DNA of 64,000 bases, taken from assembly GCA_016906335.1 (NCBI GenBank), contig JADEYG010000003.1:1178001-1242000 (forward strand), read 5' to 3'. Within the stretch, counting starts at the first letter, position 1. Each line of letters starts with the position of its first letter. Of this stretch, positions 10,964 to 22,300 are shown one piece after another. The stretch comes from Novakomyces olei. Taxonomy: Eukaryota > Ascomycota > Novakomycetes > Novakomycetales > Novakomycetaceae. The notes beneath the pieces were generated by a model. The model ran no database searches and was not told the DNA's origin. It saw only the letters and a program-made list of their open reading frames with translations. Made by a program: the position numbers and the translations under genes.

Positions 10964-12759
10964 ATGAAGGGGTTGGGGACGTCTTTGCTTAATGCAATTG
11001 ATCTTTTAATACAATTATGTTTTGTGTGGGCCTTGATGGCAATTGATGGTTCGTTACTTGAATATTGTTCTAATCGCCCAAAGTGTTCGAGTACTGTTTT
11101 CAATGGAGGGAAAGGCCGTCAGAATGGCGAGTATGGAGTTTCCCCATGTTTTTAGAGGTTACTTTTCTGCGCGAGCTTATGAACCCAAGAATTGTCCTGC
11201 GCAAACGTACGGTTGAGCAAGTGCGTCGGCTTACAGACATTGAGCTTCCCTTTGAGCCGTACGATCATATTTGTCGCACTGCGATGCACTTGGACGCAAA
11301 GGCACGGAGGCAAATTGCCCAATATTTTAATGAGGCAGCAATGCCTCTTTGTACTGGAAGCATCGATGAAAAGGCAGTCGAATCAGTTTCCGGGGAATGG
11401 GACGCTTCACGGACGCGAGAATTTGTGCGAGCAAAAACGCCAGCGGCCGAGTATGAAAATATGCGCGCCGATTCTGGCAGCGATACTGTAATTTTGTACT
11501 TGCATGGTGGTAAGCGGGCCGGTAGTTGTGGCTTGATGGTCTTTTTGTTCTTTGTTACAAATGTTTTCGTGCTTTGCTTTTGCGCATGTTTCTTTTCTAT
11601 TGGTTCCACAAGTGTATTGCTCTTTACAACTCTACGCTTATTGCTCAATTGTCCAAGTTTTAAAGCTCCATCATTCAACATATTTCATGACTCTACGTTG
11701 CTGATTCTGATACAGGTGGCTACTTCCTTGGGTATGTTTGCCTGCCTGAATTCCGGCTTATAATCCAGTGACCCAGCAACGCATCGTCGATCGGTAACTA
11801 AGCTGACTCGGCTCGCAAACAATTGTGCTTTCAGTATACGCTACCGCCGTGCTCCCGAGTGTCCTTTTGTATGAATTTTGGCTTCTAAACGTCCTTACTT
11901 TTAGCCGTGCTCTTTAATTGATGCGCTAGCAGCTTATTATGCGCTATTGCATCCGTCGAGCAAAGATTTACATGATCCGTTCCTCCCATCGCAGATCATA
12001 ATTGCTGGAGACTCTGCAGGGGTATGGCGACCTTAGCTATCTAAGCAACTTGTTTGGAATTTCCTATTCCTATTTGTATTTATTATTATTGCTTTTATTC
12101 ATTATTTTGTTCTTCAAATGCAGTACTGATTATGACAGGGCGGCATTGCCTGCTCTCTGATTCAGCTTTTGCTAAATCAATCAACGCTTCCTCTTCCTGG
12201 AGGTGCCATACTATTTTCTCCCTGGATTGATTTGTGTGCCGTGTTCCCGTCTGCAAAGAAATGCACACAAGACTACTTGGGCCCTACTACAGAGTACACT
12301 CAAGCTTACAGCACAAGTCCACTTTGGCAAGGGCGGCATGTGCATTTTTATACAGAAAATTCTAAAGTGCAAAACTGCCTAGTTTCGCCTGTGCTTGCCC
12401 GATCTTGGCGGGGATCGCCTCCTACTCTAATCGTTACGGGCGAGGCGGAAAGGCTGAGGGACGAAAATCGGTTCTTGTGTGAACAAATGATGGCAAATGG
12501 TGTCCCTGTACAATACGCAGAAGTTGAGGCTATGCCTCACGTTGTGCCAATGTTCCATGGGCCTGCTGTAAATAGCGCGATGCAACTCGTTTCCGAGTTT
12601 TGTAGTCGATACACTAAAGACTGGAATTTACCTACCAAAAGGCTCTATATACATTTTGATGGGTCCGTCTCTGATATTAATCAGGTAGACCGTCGCACTG
12701 GTTGGCTTCCGGAACAAGTGATGGAGCAGTACACGCGGTTTTTTAATGCGGTCAAATAG
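10964..12759 (+). CDS. HSL-type alpha/beta hydrolase (steryl acetyl hydrolase-like), N-terminal membrane anchor
   Basis: Predicted esterase/lipase of the hormone-sensitive-lipase family. Six exons fit in frame for 454 aa: 10964-11048, 11084-11509, 11716-11731, 11769-11868, 11905-12021 and 12139-12759. After splicing the oxyanion motif reads HGGGYFLG and the nucleophile motif GDSAGGGIA. A C-terminal Asp (RLRDEN region) and His (MPHVVPMF) complete a likely catalytic triad. The first 30 residues include a hydrophobic stretch that may be a signal anchor, as in yeast Say1-type sterol deacetylases, but other family IV lipases fit too. Exon 3 is only 16 nt and carries GGYFL. The exon 1 donor looks like GTTCGT, which is unusual, so the N-terminus is less certain. 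Confidence 0.8.
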
Positions 12760-13178
12760 AATAGACTGTTGTTCAGAAAGTTTTCTGATTATAACGAAAG
12801 AATGAAGAAATGAAGAGGAAATAAAGATGGAAATTAAATAAATAAATAAATAATTAATTAATTAATTAGGTTGCTCTCTATTTCCTATAATGTTTTTGAT
12901 TCCGTCTACTTTATCTTGCTTATGTAAATATATAAATATTAAACTTACATATATTTAATATAGCTCCATATTTATTTACGCATTGTACTCCGTTTTATTA
13001 TACGTTATTATTGGTTACGAGCACAGCCAGAGTTGTTTACGTACTGAGGCAAGCACGCTATTTGGTCCGCCCATCTTGAGGACAGCGACGCTTTACAATT
13101 GCCTCGACAGTAAATATTAGCGTAAAAGCGTTGCTCACAAGCGATTAGTTTGCCCTTGAATCTGCTTCTTTTGGCGAG
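12760..13178. other. Intergenic region with AAAT/ATTA repeats
   Basis: About 420 bp between the hydrolase and the PKA regulatory subunit, both on the plus strand. It contains a short AAATAAAT/TTAATTAATTAA run at 12834-12868 and AT-rich DNA likely serving as terminator and promoter. No gene seen. Confidence 0.6.
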
Positions 13179-14450
13179 ATGAGCTTTGAGCAAACAGCAA
13201 AGCCGTTATCGGCAACGGAGCTTTTACAGGATCTAAGTCGTCGCGTTAGCCGTGACAAACCTGTCGATGCCTTACAGTACTGCTACAATTATTTCGCAGA
13301 GCGTCTTGCGGCTGATCGCAAAGCGTTGCTACTTACAGGATCTGGTAGAGCACCGGTGAGAGATGTATTACGAGACAATATTTCAGAATCCTTTCCAGCA
13401 GGTCGTTTCAATGCTGATCCGTTTGCTACTACACCAACTTCGCCAGGAGCCATTCCACAATCGGGCAAATGGCCCCTTACCGGAGCTCCGGGACAGTTGC
13501 CCTCTGATTATGGATTTGGTCGGCGCAAAAGCATTAGCGCTGAATCAATGGTACCCTCAGCGAGAACTGCAAATAAGCAGACTACAATTGCGGAAGAGGA
13601 GGCTGTAAAGTTTCCAAAAAGCCCAGATCAAATCAAACGCTTAAATGCTAGCATAAAGTCCAATTTTTTGTTTCGCCATTTGGACGAAGAACAGCTTCGG
13701 GATGTATTGGACGCAATGCAGGAGGTCAAAGTTAATGATAGCGGCTCTGTTATTATTCGCCAGGGCGATGAGGGAGACTATTTCTATATTGTAGAAAAGG
13801 GGGATTTTTCTGCTTATCAAAATAATAACAACCACAATCACAATATGAAAACCAGTGCTCGTGGTGAAGAACAAAGATCATTGGCTTCCGATCCCGATGA
13901 CAGTCTGGGCCAGGTAGTGGGTAAGATTGGAGCCGGAGGCTCGTTTGGTGAGCTCGCACTTATGTACAATGCACCACGAGCAGCTTCAGTGGTGGCGATT
14001 TCGTCAAACAACTTACTATGGAGCCTGGACCGTATGACCTTTCGGCGTATACTGATGGACACTGCCTTTCGGAAAAGGGCACTCTACGAAAATTTACTTT
14101 CAAGTGTGCCAGTGTTGAGTACGCTGCAGCCATATGAGCGTCAAAAAGTAGCAGATGCTCTGGAGACTCAGTGCTATGATGAAGGCAGTACTATAATTCG
14201 ACAGCATGATGATGGTGATCGATTCTATATTATTGAAGATGGAACTGCAGAAGTTTTCAAGGAGGAACATGGCCTGGTGGCAACTCTGGGCAAGGGTAGC
14301 TACTTTGGTGAGCTGGCTTTGATCTGTAATTCACCCCGCAACGCTACGATTGTGGCTAAAAGTAACGTTAAAGTCGCTACTCTGGACAAGTATGCATTCC
14401 GGCGACTTTTGGGAAACGTTATCGATATCATGAGTCGGCAGAACCGATAA
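13179..14450 (+). CDS. BCY1: cAMP-dependent protein kinase regulatory subunit
   Basis: Regulatory subunit that holds the PKA catalytic subunit inactive until cAMP binds. Single exon, 423 aa, in the family's usual range. Residues about 5-45 form the RIIa-like dimerisation/docking helix pair (ATELLQDLSRRVSRDKPVDALQYCYNYF). The inhibitor site RRKSIS near residue 115 has a serine at the P-site, so it can be phosphorylated (type II-like). Two cyclic-nucleotide-binding domains follow. Each carries the phosphate-binding cassette: FGELALMYNAPRAASV (about 255) and FGELALICNSPRNATIV (about 380). The Glu and Arg that contact cAMP are present in both. A short Asn/His-rich insert (NNNNHNHN) sits in the first domain. 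Confidence 0.96.
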   Translation: MSFEQTAKPLSATELLQDLSRRVSRDKPVDALQYCYNYFAERLAADRKALLLTGSGRAPVRDVLRDNISESFPAGRFNADPFATTPTSPGAIPQSGKWPLTGAPGQLPSDYGFGRRKSISAESMVPSARTANKQTTIAEEEAVKFPKSPDQIKRLNASIKSNFLFRHLDEEQLRDVLDAMQEVKVNDSGSVIIRQGDEGDYFYIVEKGDFSAYQNNNNHNHNMKTSARGEEQRSLASDPDDSLGQVVGKIGAGGSFGELALMYNAPRAASVVAISSNNLLWSLDRMTFRRILMDTAFRKRALYENLLSSVPVLSTLQPYERQKVADALETQCYDEGSTIIRQHDDGDRFYIIEDGTAEVFKEEHGLVATLGKGSYFGELALICNSPRNATIVAKSNVKVATLDKYAFRRLLGNVIDIMSRQNR

Positions 14451-14693
14451 TTCACGTCTTGATTTGTACACGATATACCTGCATTATCATTTGAACTATA
14501 TCAGCAAATTTGTTTTTGTCTCTTTTTTTTCAGTGTTTTTACGTTTTCTTTTCGAGTATTGGGATTAGCTTGAATTAGTGCTCCATGTGCTAGCCTTCGT
14601 TGCCGAATGTAAGTGCAAGCATTCTGTGTTTGCGCTGTGTAGTCAATGGTTGAATAGATTTACTTCAGTTATATTCTCATGATTGCTCTACTA

Positions 14694-15994
14694 TTAAGCT
14701 GGAGGCATAAAGGCTCCATAGAGACCTGCTTGTACTATACTCCAAACGCAAAAATAATAAACCCAGTAGGTACCGCTTTGGCCACTGTAAATGCCGCGAC
14801 GAGCGATATAAACAAAAGGCAGAGGAAGGCAGCTGGAAATACGGGTGAAAATCTGTACATGACTGACCAGGAGACACGTAAGGGAAAGAACCCCCTGTAT
14901 CAGCATCAATGCCTCTAGCAAGGCATCCTTGTGGCCTGGAATGGCCCGCGGTCCGGCAAACAAGTTGCGATCCTTGTAAAAATAACGCAAGCTCAGAGCT
15001 CCAAGCACTAGAGATGGAGCGGCAAACAAGAAATTGGGTATATTGTTGGGCGTGTAATAGCTGAGGAATGCTACGTTCCAGTACTCACGCTGCACATAGG
15101 AATAGAGACGGAACGGAGATATGGAAGAGCACCAGGCCGGCGCAGTATAATCGCCACTGCCCTTGCAAAACTCGTCATATCCGCGCAAGTACATACTGAG
15201 CAAGACGGCGGATCCGGTAGCGCCAAACAGGACAAGGGGAAAGAATTGTTGCTGCACAGTGCTACGTATACCCTGCTGTCTTGCAAGGACAACGTACTTC
15301 CACAAAACAATGGCAAAAAGTAAAGTGCCATTGCTTCGCACGTGGCAGGCAACGAAAAGGCAGGCGGCCTGCAGTAAAAGCAAATGAGCTCGCGTATTAT
15401 GCATCTGCAAAAGAGCAGTGGTAAAGCTGAGCAGCATGAAAAAGGACTCGTTATAGTTGGAGAGTAAGAAGATACCAGCCGGGGCCCATATTGCGAGAAA
15501 AGCTGCAGTGTACGCGGTCGCTTCGTCGTACAATTGTGCCGTTAAATGCCATAGTACTATGCACGCTGCAAAATGAAAAGCAATTGACAGTGCTGCTCCT
15601 ACGGCCGCGTAGTGCACGTACAGTGGCTGCGTGATTAAAACTGGTTAATTAGCCAGGCAAACGAAATCAGCGGATCAATAAGGCAGATAATCAAGGAGAG
15701 GCACGTACGCCGAGTGACAATTCTAAACAAAAATATAAAGCCCGGTAGAAAGGCATAGTCCTGCTCGTTGATATACCCGTCGCGGGCGATGCGCGTGAAA
15801 TAAATAGAGTCCCACCGTACTAAAGGCCGAATCCACGGAGCCAAAGGAATATTACTGCTGCCATCCGAGTCAAACAAGATTCCGGCTGATGTGTCATACT
15901 CCACAATTGCTGCGCCCACTAGAGCGGACACGTATATCAGGATTTGAGCAGTCGCAAAGGGGAGGACTATACGGCGCCATTGCAGGCGAGCCAT
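14694..15994 (-). CDS. GPI18: GPI mannosyltransferase 2 (PIG-V family)
   Basis: Adds the second mannose to the GPI anchor precursor in the ER lumen. Exons 15709-15994 and 14694-15640 join in frame to 410 aa through a 68-bp intron. Many hydrophobic membrane segments run along the protein. The family signature WDSIYFTRIARDGYINEQDYAFLPG (W-D-x-I-Y-F and E-Q-x-(W/Y)-A-F-x-P-G) lies in the first lumenal loop at residues about 60-85. A second conserved patch is SNYNESFFMLLSF, and CHVRSNG follows. It is convergent with the PKA regulatory subunit gene, with 243 bp between the two stops. Confidence 0.9.
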
Positions 15995-16318
15995 CGGCTC
16001 GCCTCATAAATTTAAATATATTTATTTAAATATTTAAATATATTTAGGATTATTGTAGGGTCAATTAAGGATCAATTTAGGATCAACTTAGGGTTAATTT
16101 AGGATTCTATGCTCGATTACTATCCAATGTTACGTGCCTCTCTGCACAGTAATTCACGACGGTAAGAATCTCCTTTAATATCGGTGCGGAATATTCTATG
16201 GGCGATAGGTGATTAGTGTCGATATGACATATAACCCTGTATTTTCCTCCGCTCATATACAATATACACAATCCTATAGGCTGACGAAAAGTGCCTTTTT
16301 ATACTTTCGCCAGCAAAG
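15995..16318. other. Divergent promoter between GPI18 and GRX5
   Basis: 324 bp separating two divergent starts. It contains ATTTAAATATATTT runs next to GPI18 and repeated AGGATCAA/AGGGTCAA/AGGGTTAA words at 16040-16105, including an exact TTAGGGTTA. Confidence 0.6.
16088..16096 (+). promoter_or_regulatory. Telobox-like TTAGGGTTA in the GPI18/GRX5 divergent promoter
   Basis: Exact TTAGGGTTA. Such telomere-like boxes are known binding sites of Myb-type factors (Tbf1, Teb1) in fungal promoters; function here is inferred from position only. Confidence 0.4.
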
Positions 16319-16905
16319 ATGCAGCGCATTTTCGGATTAACAAGGGTAGGCGACCGTGTCAGTCATCGCTAAATTTACAGACGGCTGCAGTGCGGCCTCG
16401 AGTGGCGATACGTCCTTTGGCGCAAACGCGCTGGCTCTCTGATCAGTCGCGCTCTATTCTTGACAAGGCAGTAAAGCGTAAGGCAAGATGAACGCGATAC
16501 AAGGCTTACCGGCAGAGGATCCGATCGTGCTGTTTATGAAGGGAACTCCAGACCAGCCGATGTGCGGCTTTTCCCGGGCCGCCGTGCAAATCCTGAGCCT
16601 GCAAAATATTGATCACAATAAGGTTGCTACGTACAATGTACTATCAGACGAGAACTTGCGTAACGGTACGTTATTTGTTAGGGCTTAAAGACACAGCAAG
16701 ACTAACCCGAGTCGCAGATATCAAAGAATTTTCAAACTGGCCTACAATCCCTCAGTTATACGTCAACGGAGAGTTTATCGGTGGCTGCGATCTCGTTGTA
16801 GGAATGCACCAGAACGGAGAGCTCGCAAAAATTTTGGACAACGCTGGTCTTTTGCTTGCCAAGACAGAAGATAAGCAAGCAGAGTCTGGGTCTCAGAATG
16901 CGTAA
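16319..16905 (+). CDS. GRX5: Mitochondrial monothiol glutaredoxin
   Basis: Grx5 carries Fe-S clusters in the mitochondrial matrix during iron-sulfur protein maturation. Exons 16319-16345, 16381-16477, 16504-16665 and 16718-16905 give 157 aa. The first about 50 residues are an Arg-rich mitochondrial presequence (MQRIFGLTR, then [10 protein letters not shown]). The glutaredoxin fold follows, with FMKGTP, a CGFS active site (PMCGFSRA), [16 protein letters not shown] and GGCDLV, the glutathione-binding residues. The length matches the family. The intron at 16478-16503 is only 26 bp. Without it the frame stops at a TGA directly before an internal ATG, so either the intron is spliced or an internal start gives a protein without presequence. 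Confidence 0.93.
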
Positions 16906-17187
16906 ATTTTTTACAGAGCAATAATGAAAATCAGGATTCTAACATATTTTGTTTTTGTCTAAATTGCGCAATGTAATAATTGGATGAATAGCCTTAGTGT
17001 AAGATCTGCGCAAGAGTTTATCAGTATAGTCAAGGTATAGTTTTCTCCTTTTTTATATTCATATTCTTTTCCTCTATATGAAATTATTAATAAAATACTA
17101 TATTGATGAAACTGATTGTATATCGTAAAATACGCTAAAACTCGTATACAGTAAAAATCGCATTTGCCCTGCGTGCCACTTCTGCTG

Positions 17188-17791
17188 ATGGAGGCAGTTC
17201 ACGATAGTCTTCCATGTAAGTAAAGCACTGTGTCAGCGCTAACAAAAAGACTATGATACAGAGCCTAGCGAGCTTGAAAGGATACAAGTACAAGAGCTGA
17301 TCGACGCTGAAGCGGCCGCGGTTCCGCCACCTGAGCCTGCAGACACGAACACGTTTTCGACCCAATCAGACTTGTTGCGATTCGAGCTAGAGCGGGTTAG
17401 GGCCAACAGAAAACTCGATGCTATTGACCTAAAACGGTACGCGGAGCTTCAAGTCCCCGAGGGCCCTGAGGCAGAGAGTATTGCAGCTTGGACTAGTGCC
17501 TTGAACCAGGCAGCAGTCGCACGGGAAATGATGGTTATGCGACGCGACAATCTAGAGCTTCTCAAGCAGTATGGTGGTAACGCATGGCTTGTTCATAATG
17601 CACAACTGGAAGCAGCATTGAAGCACTACGAGACAGCTCTGCTGGCAGAGCAAGAGGAGTGCGAATCAGTAAATCGGCGTCGGAGACAATCACAGACTCG
17701 TGCGGGCGAGCGCTTAAAACAAATGCAGCAGAGGCTGAACGAATTGATCCGGTCTACTCTAGACACACAGGTGGCAAACCAACTGCTCTAG
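17188..17791 (+). CDS. Pre-mRNA splicing factor SPF27 (BCAS2/Cwf7)
   Basis: Core subunit of the Prp19/NineTeen complex, which activates the spliceosome. Exons 17188-17215 and 17250-17791 give 189 aa. The N-terminus reads MEAVHDSLPYYD, matching the conserved D-S-L-P-Y-(I/Y)-D of the family. The rest is helical and coiled-coil rich (ELLKQYGGNAWLVHN, the conserved core, then long Glu/Arg/Gln helices at the C-terminus). Length is close to the family's usual about 200-225 aa. The 34-bp intron uses a GCTAAC branch site 8 nt before its acceptor. It is convergent with TEN1. Confidence 0.88.
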
Positions 17792-18056
17792 TTCTACGGA
17801 CTGAGTGAGCGTCCGCATGCCACACTGCGTTTGCGGCCATTGTACTCTAAATTTATCATGATACTATAGGATCTGTCACGTATACTATGCACTGTTTAGA
17901 ATAAGCAGCGAGTGTCTGTTAATTTCAAACAGCAAACATAGTTGTCCTTTTCTTTGCTGTCTATGACTATCCGTTGATCATCCAGTGATCTAATCGTCCA
18001 GTGGGTCTAATCTTCCAATAACACTCTAGGCCAGCCAACATTAGCACGTAAAAGAC

Positions 18057-18448
18057 TCATTTGGAGATCTCTGATAGCGCAGCTTCATAAGCCAAAGTAT
18101 CGTCTGCGGGCCAAAAGAGAACAGCGTCGACACTGCGAGTATGCACGCGCCCCATAACATGGTACCATTGACCGGGAACGAGTTTCAGGCTGTTCAATAG
18201 CGCGTTCACATCGACATTTACACGAAAAGAAGCGTATCCCATCACAGCAATTGCATGCGCCTCTTCATACTCGAGTAAACTAACGTGGATAATTAGAGAC
18301 GTGGATAATAGAGACGTGGATAATAGACACGTTAATTCAGCCCGGCTTACCATCCCATGAACCGTACCATACACTGGTCCAGTGTTGAATCTTGTGCCAC
18401 ATCTTTTAAATGCACAAGGAGAGAGCCTTCCGGTACGAACGCTGGCAT
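18057..18448 (-). CDS. TEN1: Telomere-capping CST complex subunit Ten1 (OB fold)
   Basis: Small OB-fold protein that pairs with Stn1 to cap telomeres and help lagging-strand fill-in. Exons 18351-18448 and 18057-18279 join in frame to only 106 aa. After splicing the fold reads MPAFVPEGSLLVHLKD, then MVRFMGCLLEYEEAHAIA, then VDVNALL and GQWYHVMGRVHTRSVDAVL. The spacing V-R-x-x-G-x-L-x-x-Y ... G-x-(W/L)-Y-x-V-x-G-x-(V/L) resembles human and fungal TEN1. It could instead be another small OB-fold protein such as RPA3, but the length and the V-R-F-M-G strand favour TEN1. The 71-bp intron contains three near-copies of ATTATCCACGTCTCT. Confidence 0.62.
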
Positions 18449-19368
18449 TGCACTTGAAAGTCTCACCAGTATTTTTCAAAGCTTTACCGTATAATCAACC
18501 ACATCACATAGGAAGAGAAACGGCCATTCTCTTGCTTTGCTTCAACAGTGTGTGATTGCAAAGAGCGGTTTTCCAGTAATACTTGGCAAATGCTGTACTG
18601 GTGTTTAGTGGCTCGGTTCAGTTTGTTTAAATGCAAGACTTTTAAATCAGCACTAATCCTGCAACTAATGGTGGCTGCACAGTCGATAATCATCCGGAAC
18701 AAGACTCAGCTCCATTGGTCGAGGTACAAATTGAACAACCTCGAGTCGAAAACAAGGTTCTAGTAACATTTACAGCCAGTACTTTATGCTCTCCAGTTTT
18801 TAGGCCCACGAAATATATCAAATTGTTCACTAGGTTTAGGGTTAACGCCTTTAATATGGATGGAGCGCTTAATAGAAAGTCGAAACAGACTCACATTATC
18901 GTTTGCACGTTGGATTTTCCGGGCGTTATTGTGTGTATTAATCGTGTTACTTACCCCACATCCAAGTAAACCGCCTATCCGCTAAACATTACTGCGATGT
19001 GTTCAGTATTAAATTTATCGATCAAATTCGCATTCAGGTTTAATATGTGGAGGCATTGAGTATACTTTGCAGATATATGACTTTATATTAAACTATCCCC
19101 ATTAAATTACATTACGTAGGTATCCCGTCCAGACTATTATGATAAATAATCAATGTGAATTTCCCGCCATCCATAAAAGGCAATTTTTGCCTATCCACGT
19201 TGCTCCCATCCTCAAGGCCATTGGCTTTCTGCGCTTCAAATTGCAGATCAGGAATTATTCGGGCTCAAAACATCTACGAGCACGGCTCGTAAATAAGGGA
19301 CGAGTAGACTTTGCAACAAAAAAAACGATTCCAAGGGAAATTTTGGGCAAAAGTTTGGGGAGCGAAGC
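18449..19368. other. Divergent intergenic region between TEN1 and GDE1
   Basis: 920 bp with no convincing gene. Short frames at 18548-18763 and 18715-18969 lack recognisable domains and splice partners. An exact TTAGGGTTA lies at 18836-18844. Confidence 0.55.
18836..18844 (+). promoter_or_regulatory. Telobox-like TTAGGGTTA in the TEN1/GDE1 divergent region
   Basis: Exact TTAGGGTTA about 390 bp upstream of TEN1 and 525 bp upstream of GDE1. The same 9-mer occurs in two other divergent promoters of this window. Role inferred from known fungal telobox-binding factors. Confidence 0.4.
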
Positions 19369-22300
19369 ATGAAGTTTGGCAAAAAGTATGTTTGTGAAAG
19401 TCCGATTGTTTTGAATGGACGCTAAATTTTTTAAGCTTGTCAAAAAATCAAGTGCCCGAATTTTCATCACATTACTTGCGATACAAGCTATTGAAAAAGC
19501 TGATCAAAAATGCTCAGTTAGAGTCGCGTAGTGGAGCAGACTTGGATATTACTCCATTTTTGTTTGAGCTCGATCGAAACGTGGAAGATATCCATGAATT
19601 TTATCAGATCAGACTCGCTGAAAGACTACGATCAGCCGACGCTATTGAGAAACGGTATCGTCTCGGCACTTCTTCGGCTCGCGAATCGATCAACTCGCTC
19701 GATGTCGTCGAATGGGAGGATCTGTTGTCGGCTCTGCTCGAACTCCGCTCAAATTTACAGAAACTGGTTGTATGAACACTAGATTTTCTCAACTTTGTAT
19801 TTTACCATCATTTATCCTTTTTGATTTCTTTTTGATTCTTTGATTGATCCTTGGCATTTACTTCGACTTGCATTTTGTGATCATTCTTTTTGCTGGATCT
19901 TTATACTTCGCTGCCCTTCTTTTCATGATCAACATATGCTTAAGGGCTTTTCTTGCTGTTGATTGTTCGCGCAATTCTCATTATAGTGGTACACAGAGGT
20001 AAATAAACGCGGGTTCGTGAAGATCTTGAAGAAATTGGACAAAAAGCTTGGTATGAATAAGAGCGCTTCCTATCTAGATTCAAAGGTAAGATTAAATCTC
20101 TTTGGCTTTAAAATCGGCTACTACTCGTATTCTATCGTTCTTTAGTTTACTTTTGTTACTGTTCAAAGCTTAATCTATTGCCTGCTGTTTATCTTATTTT
20201 TTATGATGTATCCCTGTTAATATTCAAGGTGCTGGTGCTACCATTTGCTTCTCCCGGCTCGATTACACCAGTTTTAGAAAAAGTGAGTTCCTGGCTGGAG
20301 TTATTAGAATCATCCAAGCCCGTGCTTTCAAACGGTACCCGTGACCCTAGCAGTGTTTTATTGCATCGATCTGCATCCGCCATTTCATCCGGCCTTGGCT
20401 CCCACGTAACAGAGGAAGCGGAAGAAGCAATTAGAAAGGATGCTTCTACTGCTCTAGAAGTGGTAATTGGTCAATTAGACTTTTCAAATCCAAATTATGG
20501 AAAATGGCTATTGCAAGTTCTTCTTCGTGCTCTACTTTTGGGCTCGAGTAATTGTGTGGCCTTCCTTGTAAAGAATTGCACTTTTCTCGACGACAGGGAG
20601 GAATTGAATGGCCGAAACCTTATTCACAAATACATCTCACTGTACGGAAGGTCTAAAATTACGCAGCCGCCATCTAATGGCAACACTTCTCCCGAGAACA
20701 ATGGAATTAGCTTTATTACGCCGGCAGAAACACCAAAGCATGCAAAATTAATGTCTCAAGCATTTTGCAATGCTTTGGAATACACTGATGATAGCGTTGT
20801 TTTGCATACACTTTTAGATAATATGCCTGATCATTTACACAAGGATCTGATGGCTAAAGACAGCGCTGAATGCACTCCGCTGCATTATGCTGCTCGATTA
20901 GGGCTAGATGGTGTTTGCAGTATTATTTTGGAGTATATTAAGCTCTGGAAACTGGTGGATCTTTCAGAGATACCTGTATGGAAGCCTTTTTGGCAGAGCA
21001 CAGAGATGATGACTCCTGTGCATTATGCAGTCGATCGAGGGTATCCGCAAACTACCAAGGTTCTGATTCATTGCGATGGAAATGATAATTTGAGTAAGTT
21101 TTTTGTATTTTTATTCATTCAAACCTTTTCCATAATCTAATTTGGCAGTACAGTACGGTCACGAGGGCACGGCACCTCTTGAACTGGCCAGTGTACATGA
21201 CTATGCGTCTATTGCACAGATTCTGATGGAAAAGTTTGACGTAAACGAGCAAAATAGAGATGGTGAGACTCCGTTGTATGTGGCCACAAGATCAGGCAGT
21301 CTCTCCACTTTGAAGGCCCTGCTTTCAGGCACCGGCAACAGCAGACCCCCGCAAAGTGCCGACACTGAAATATATGAGCGGTCTTTCCAGTGGACTCCGC
21401 TCTTCCAGGCAGCGGTAGACGGAAGTTTACCGGCTCTTGAAATATTGAAAGCATCCCGGTGCAATATTGACCACTTGGACAATTCCGGATGGACGGCTAT
21501 GGAGCACGCTGTTTTCCGTGGCCACATTGAATGCGGCCAAGCAATTGCTTCAGCACTGGCTCGTCCGGCGGTAGAAAAGCCATTGGGCTCTGCCTCGTCA
21601 AAGCTCGATCAAACCTTGACTCGTTCAAATTTAAAGCAGGACTCGAGTGTAGTCTCCTCGACTATTGACTCGGGTAGCCGGTCAGGGGCATCGCTTCCCG
21701 GTGGCCTTTTCACGGACCCAATCAAATCGTTTGGTCATCGGTACCTGCGCAGCCAGTCAATGATCCTGATAACACTGGGCTCAACGAGCACGGCCGACAA
21801 GCAGTCGCCCGTGGTGCTTGACAAAGTGCCGCTGGCAAAGTTATCGAAAACACAGCTCGATACAGCGATCACAATGGTTGTTTATGTGAAAGGCGGTATA
21901 GGCGAGTCGGCCGTTTACGATTTGCCTATAGACGGATCAGTCACCACTGAGCCAATTGCCTTTTACACGAACGACATTGGCCGAGTGCAGATTAATTTTG
22001 ATTTTATCCCGACCTACTCGGCCAAGCGTAAGGACGATTTGATCGCCCGAGCGGTTGGCCCACTGAGGCTGTTTGAGTCACAGCTCGGCTCTTCCAGGGC
22101 CATTTTCCAGTGTGACCATTGCATCCCCATCCTGGCCGCCCGGACTCTCGATGCAATTGGCTCAATAACCTTTGAGGCTCAGCTCATAACCCCCTTTGAC
22201 CATGCGAATATGACGATTGAGCGCAACACTACATACTGGAAGTCCATGGCAAACACAACGCCAGTAATCGGCCACCGTGGACTGGGCAAGAACCAGTCGG

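Noticed and set aside
18484-18969. Small frames between TEN1 and GDE1
   Set aside because: They overlap on both strands, no domain, and no consistent splice structure.
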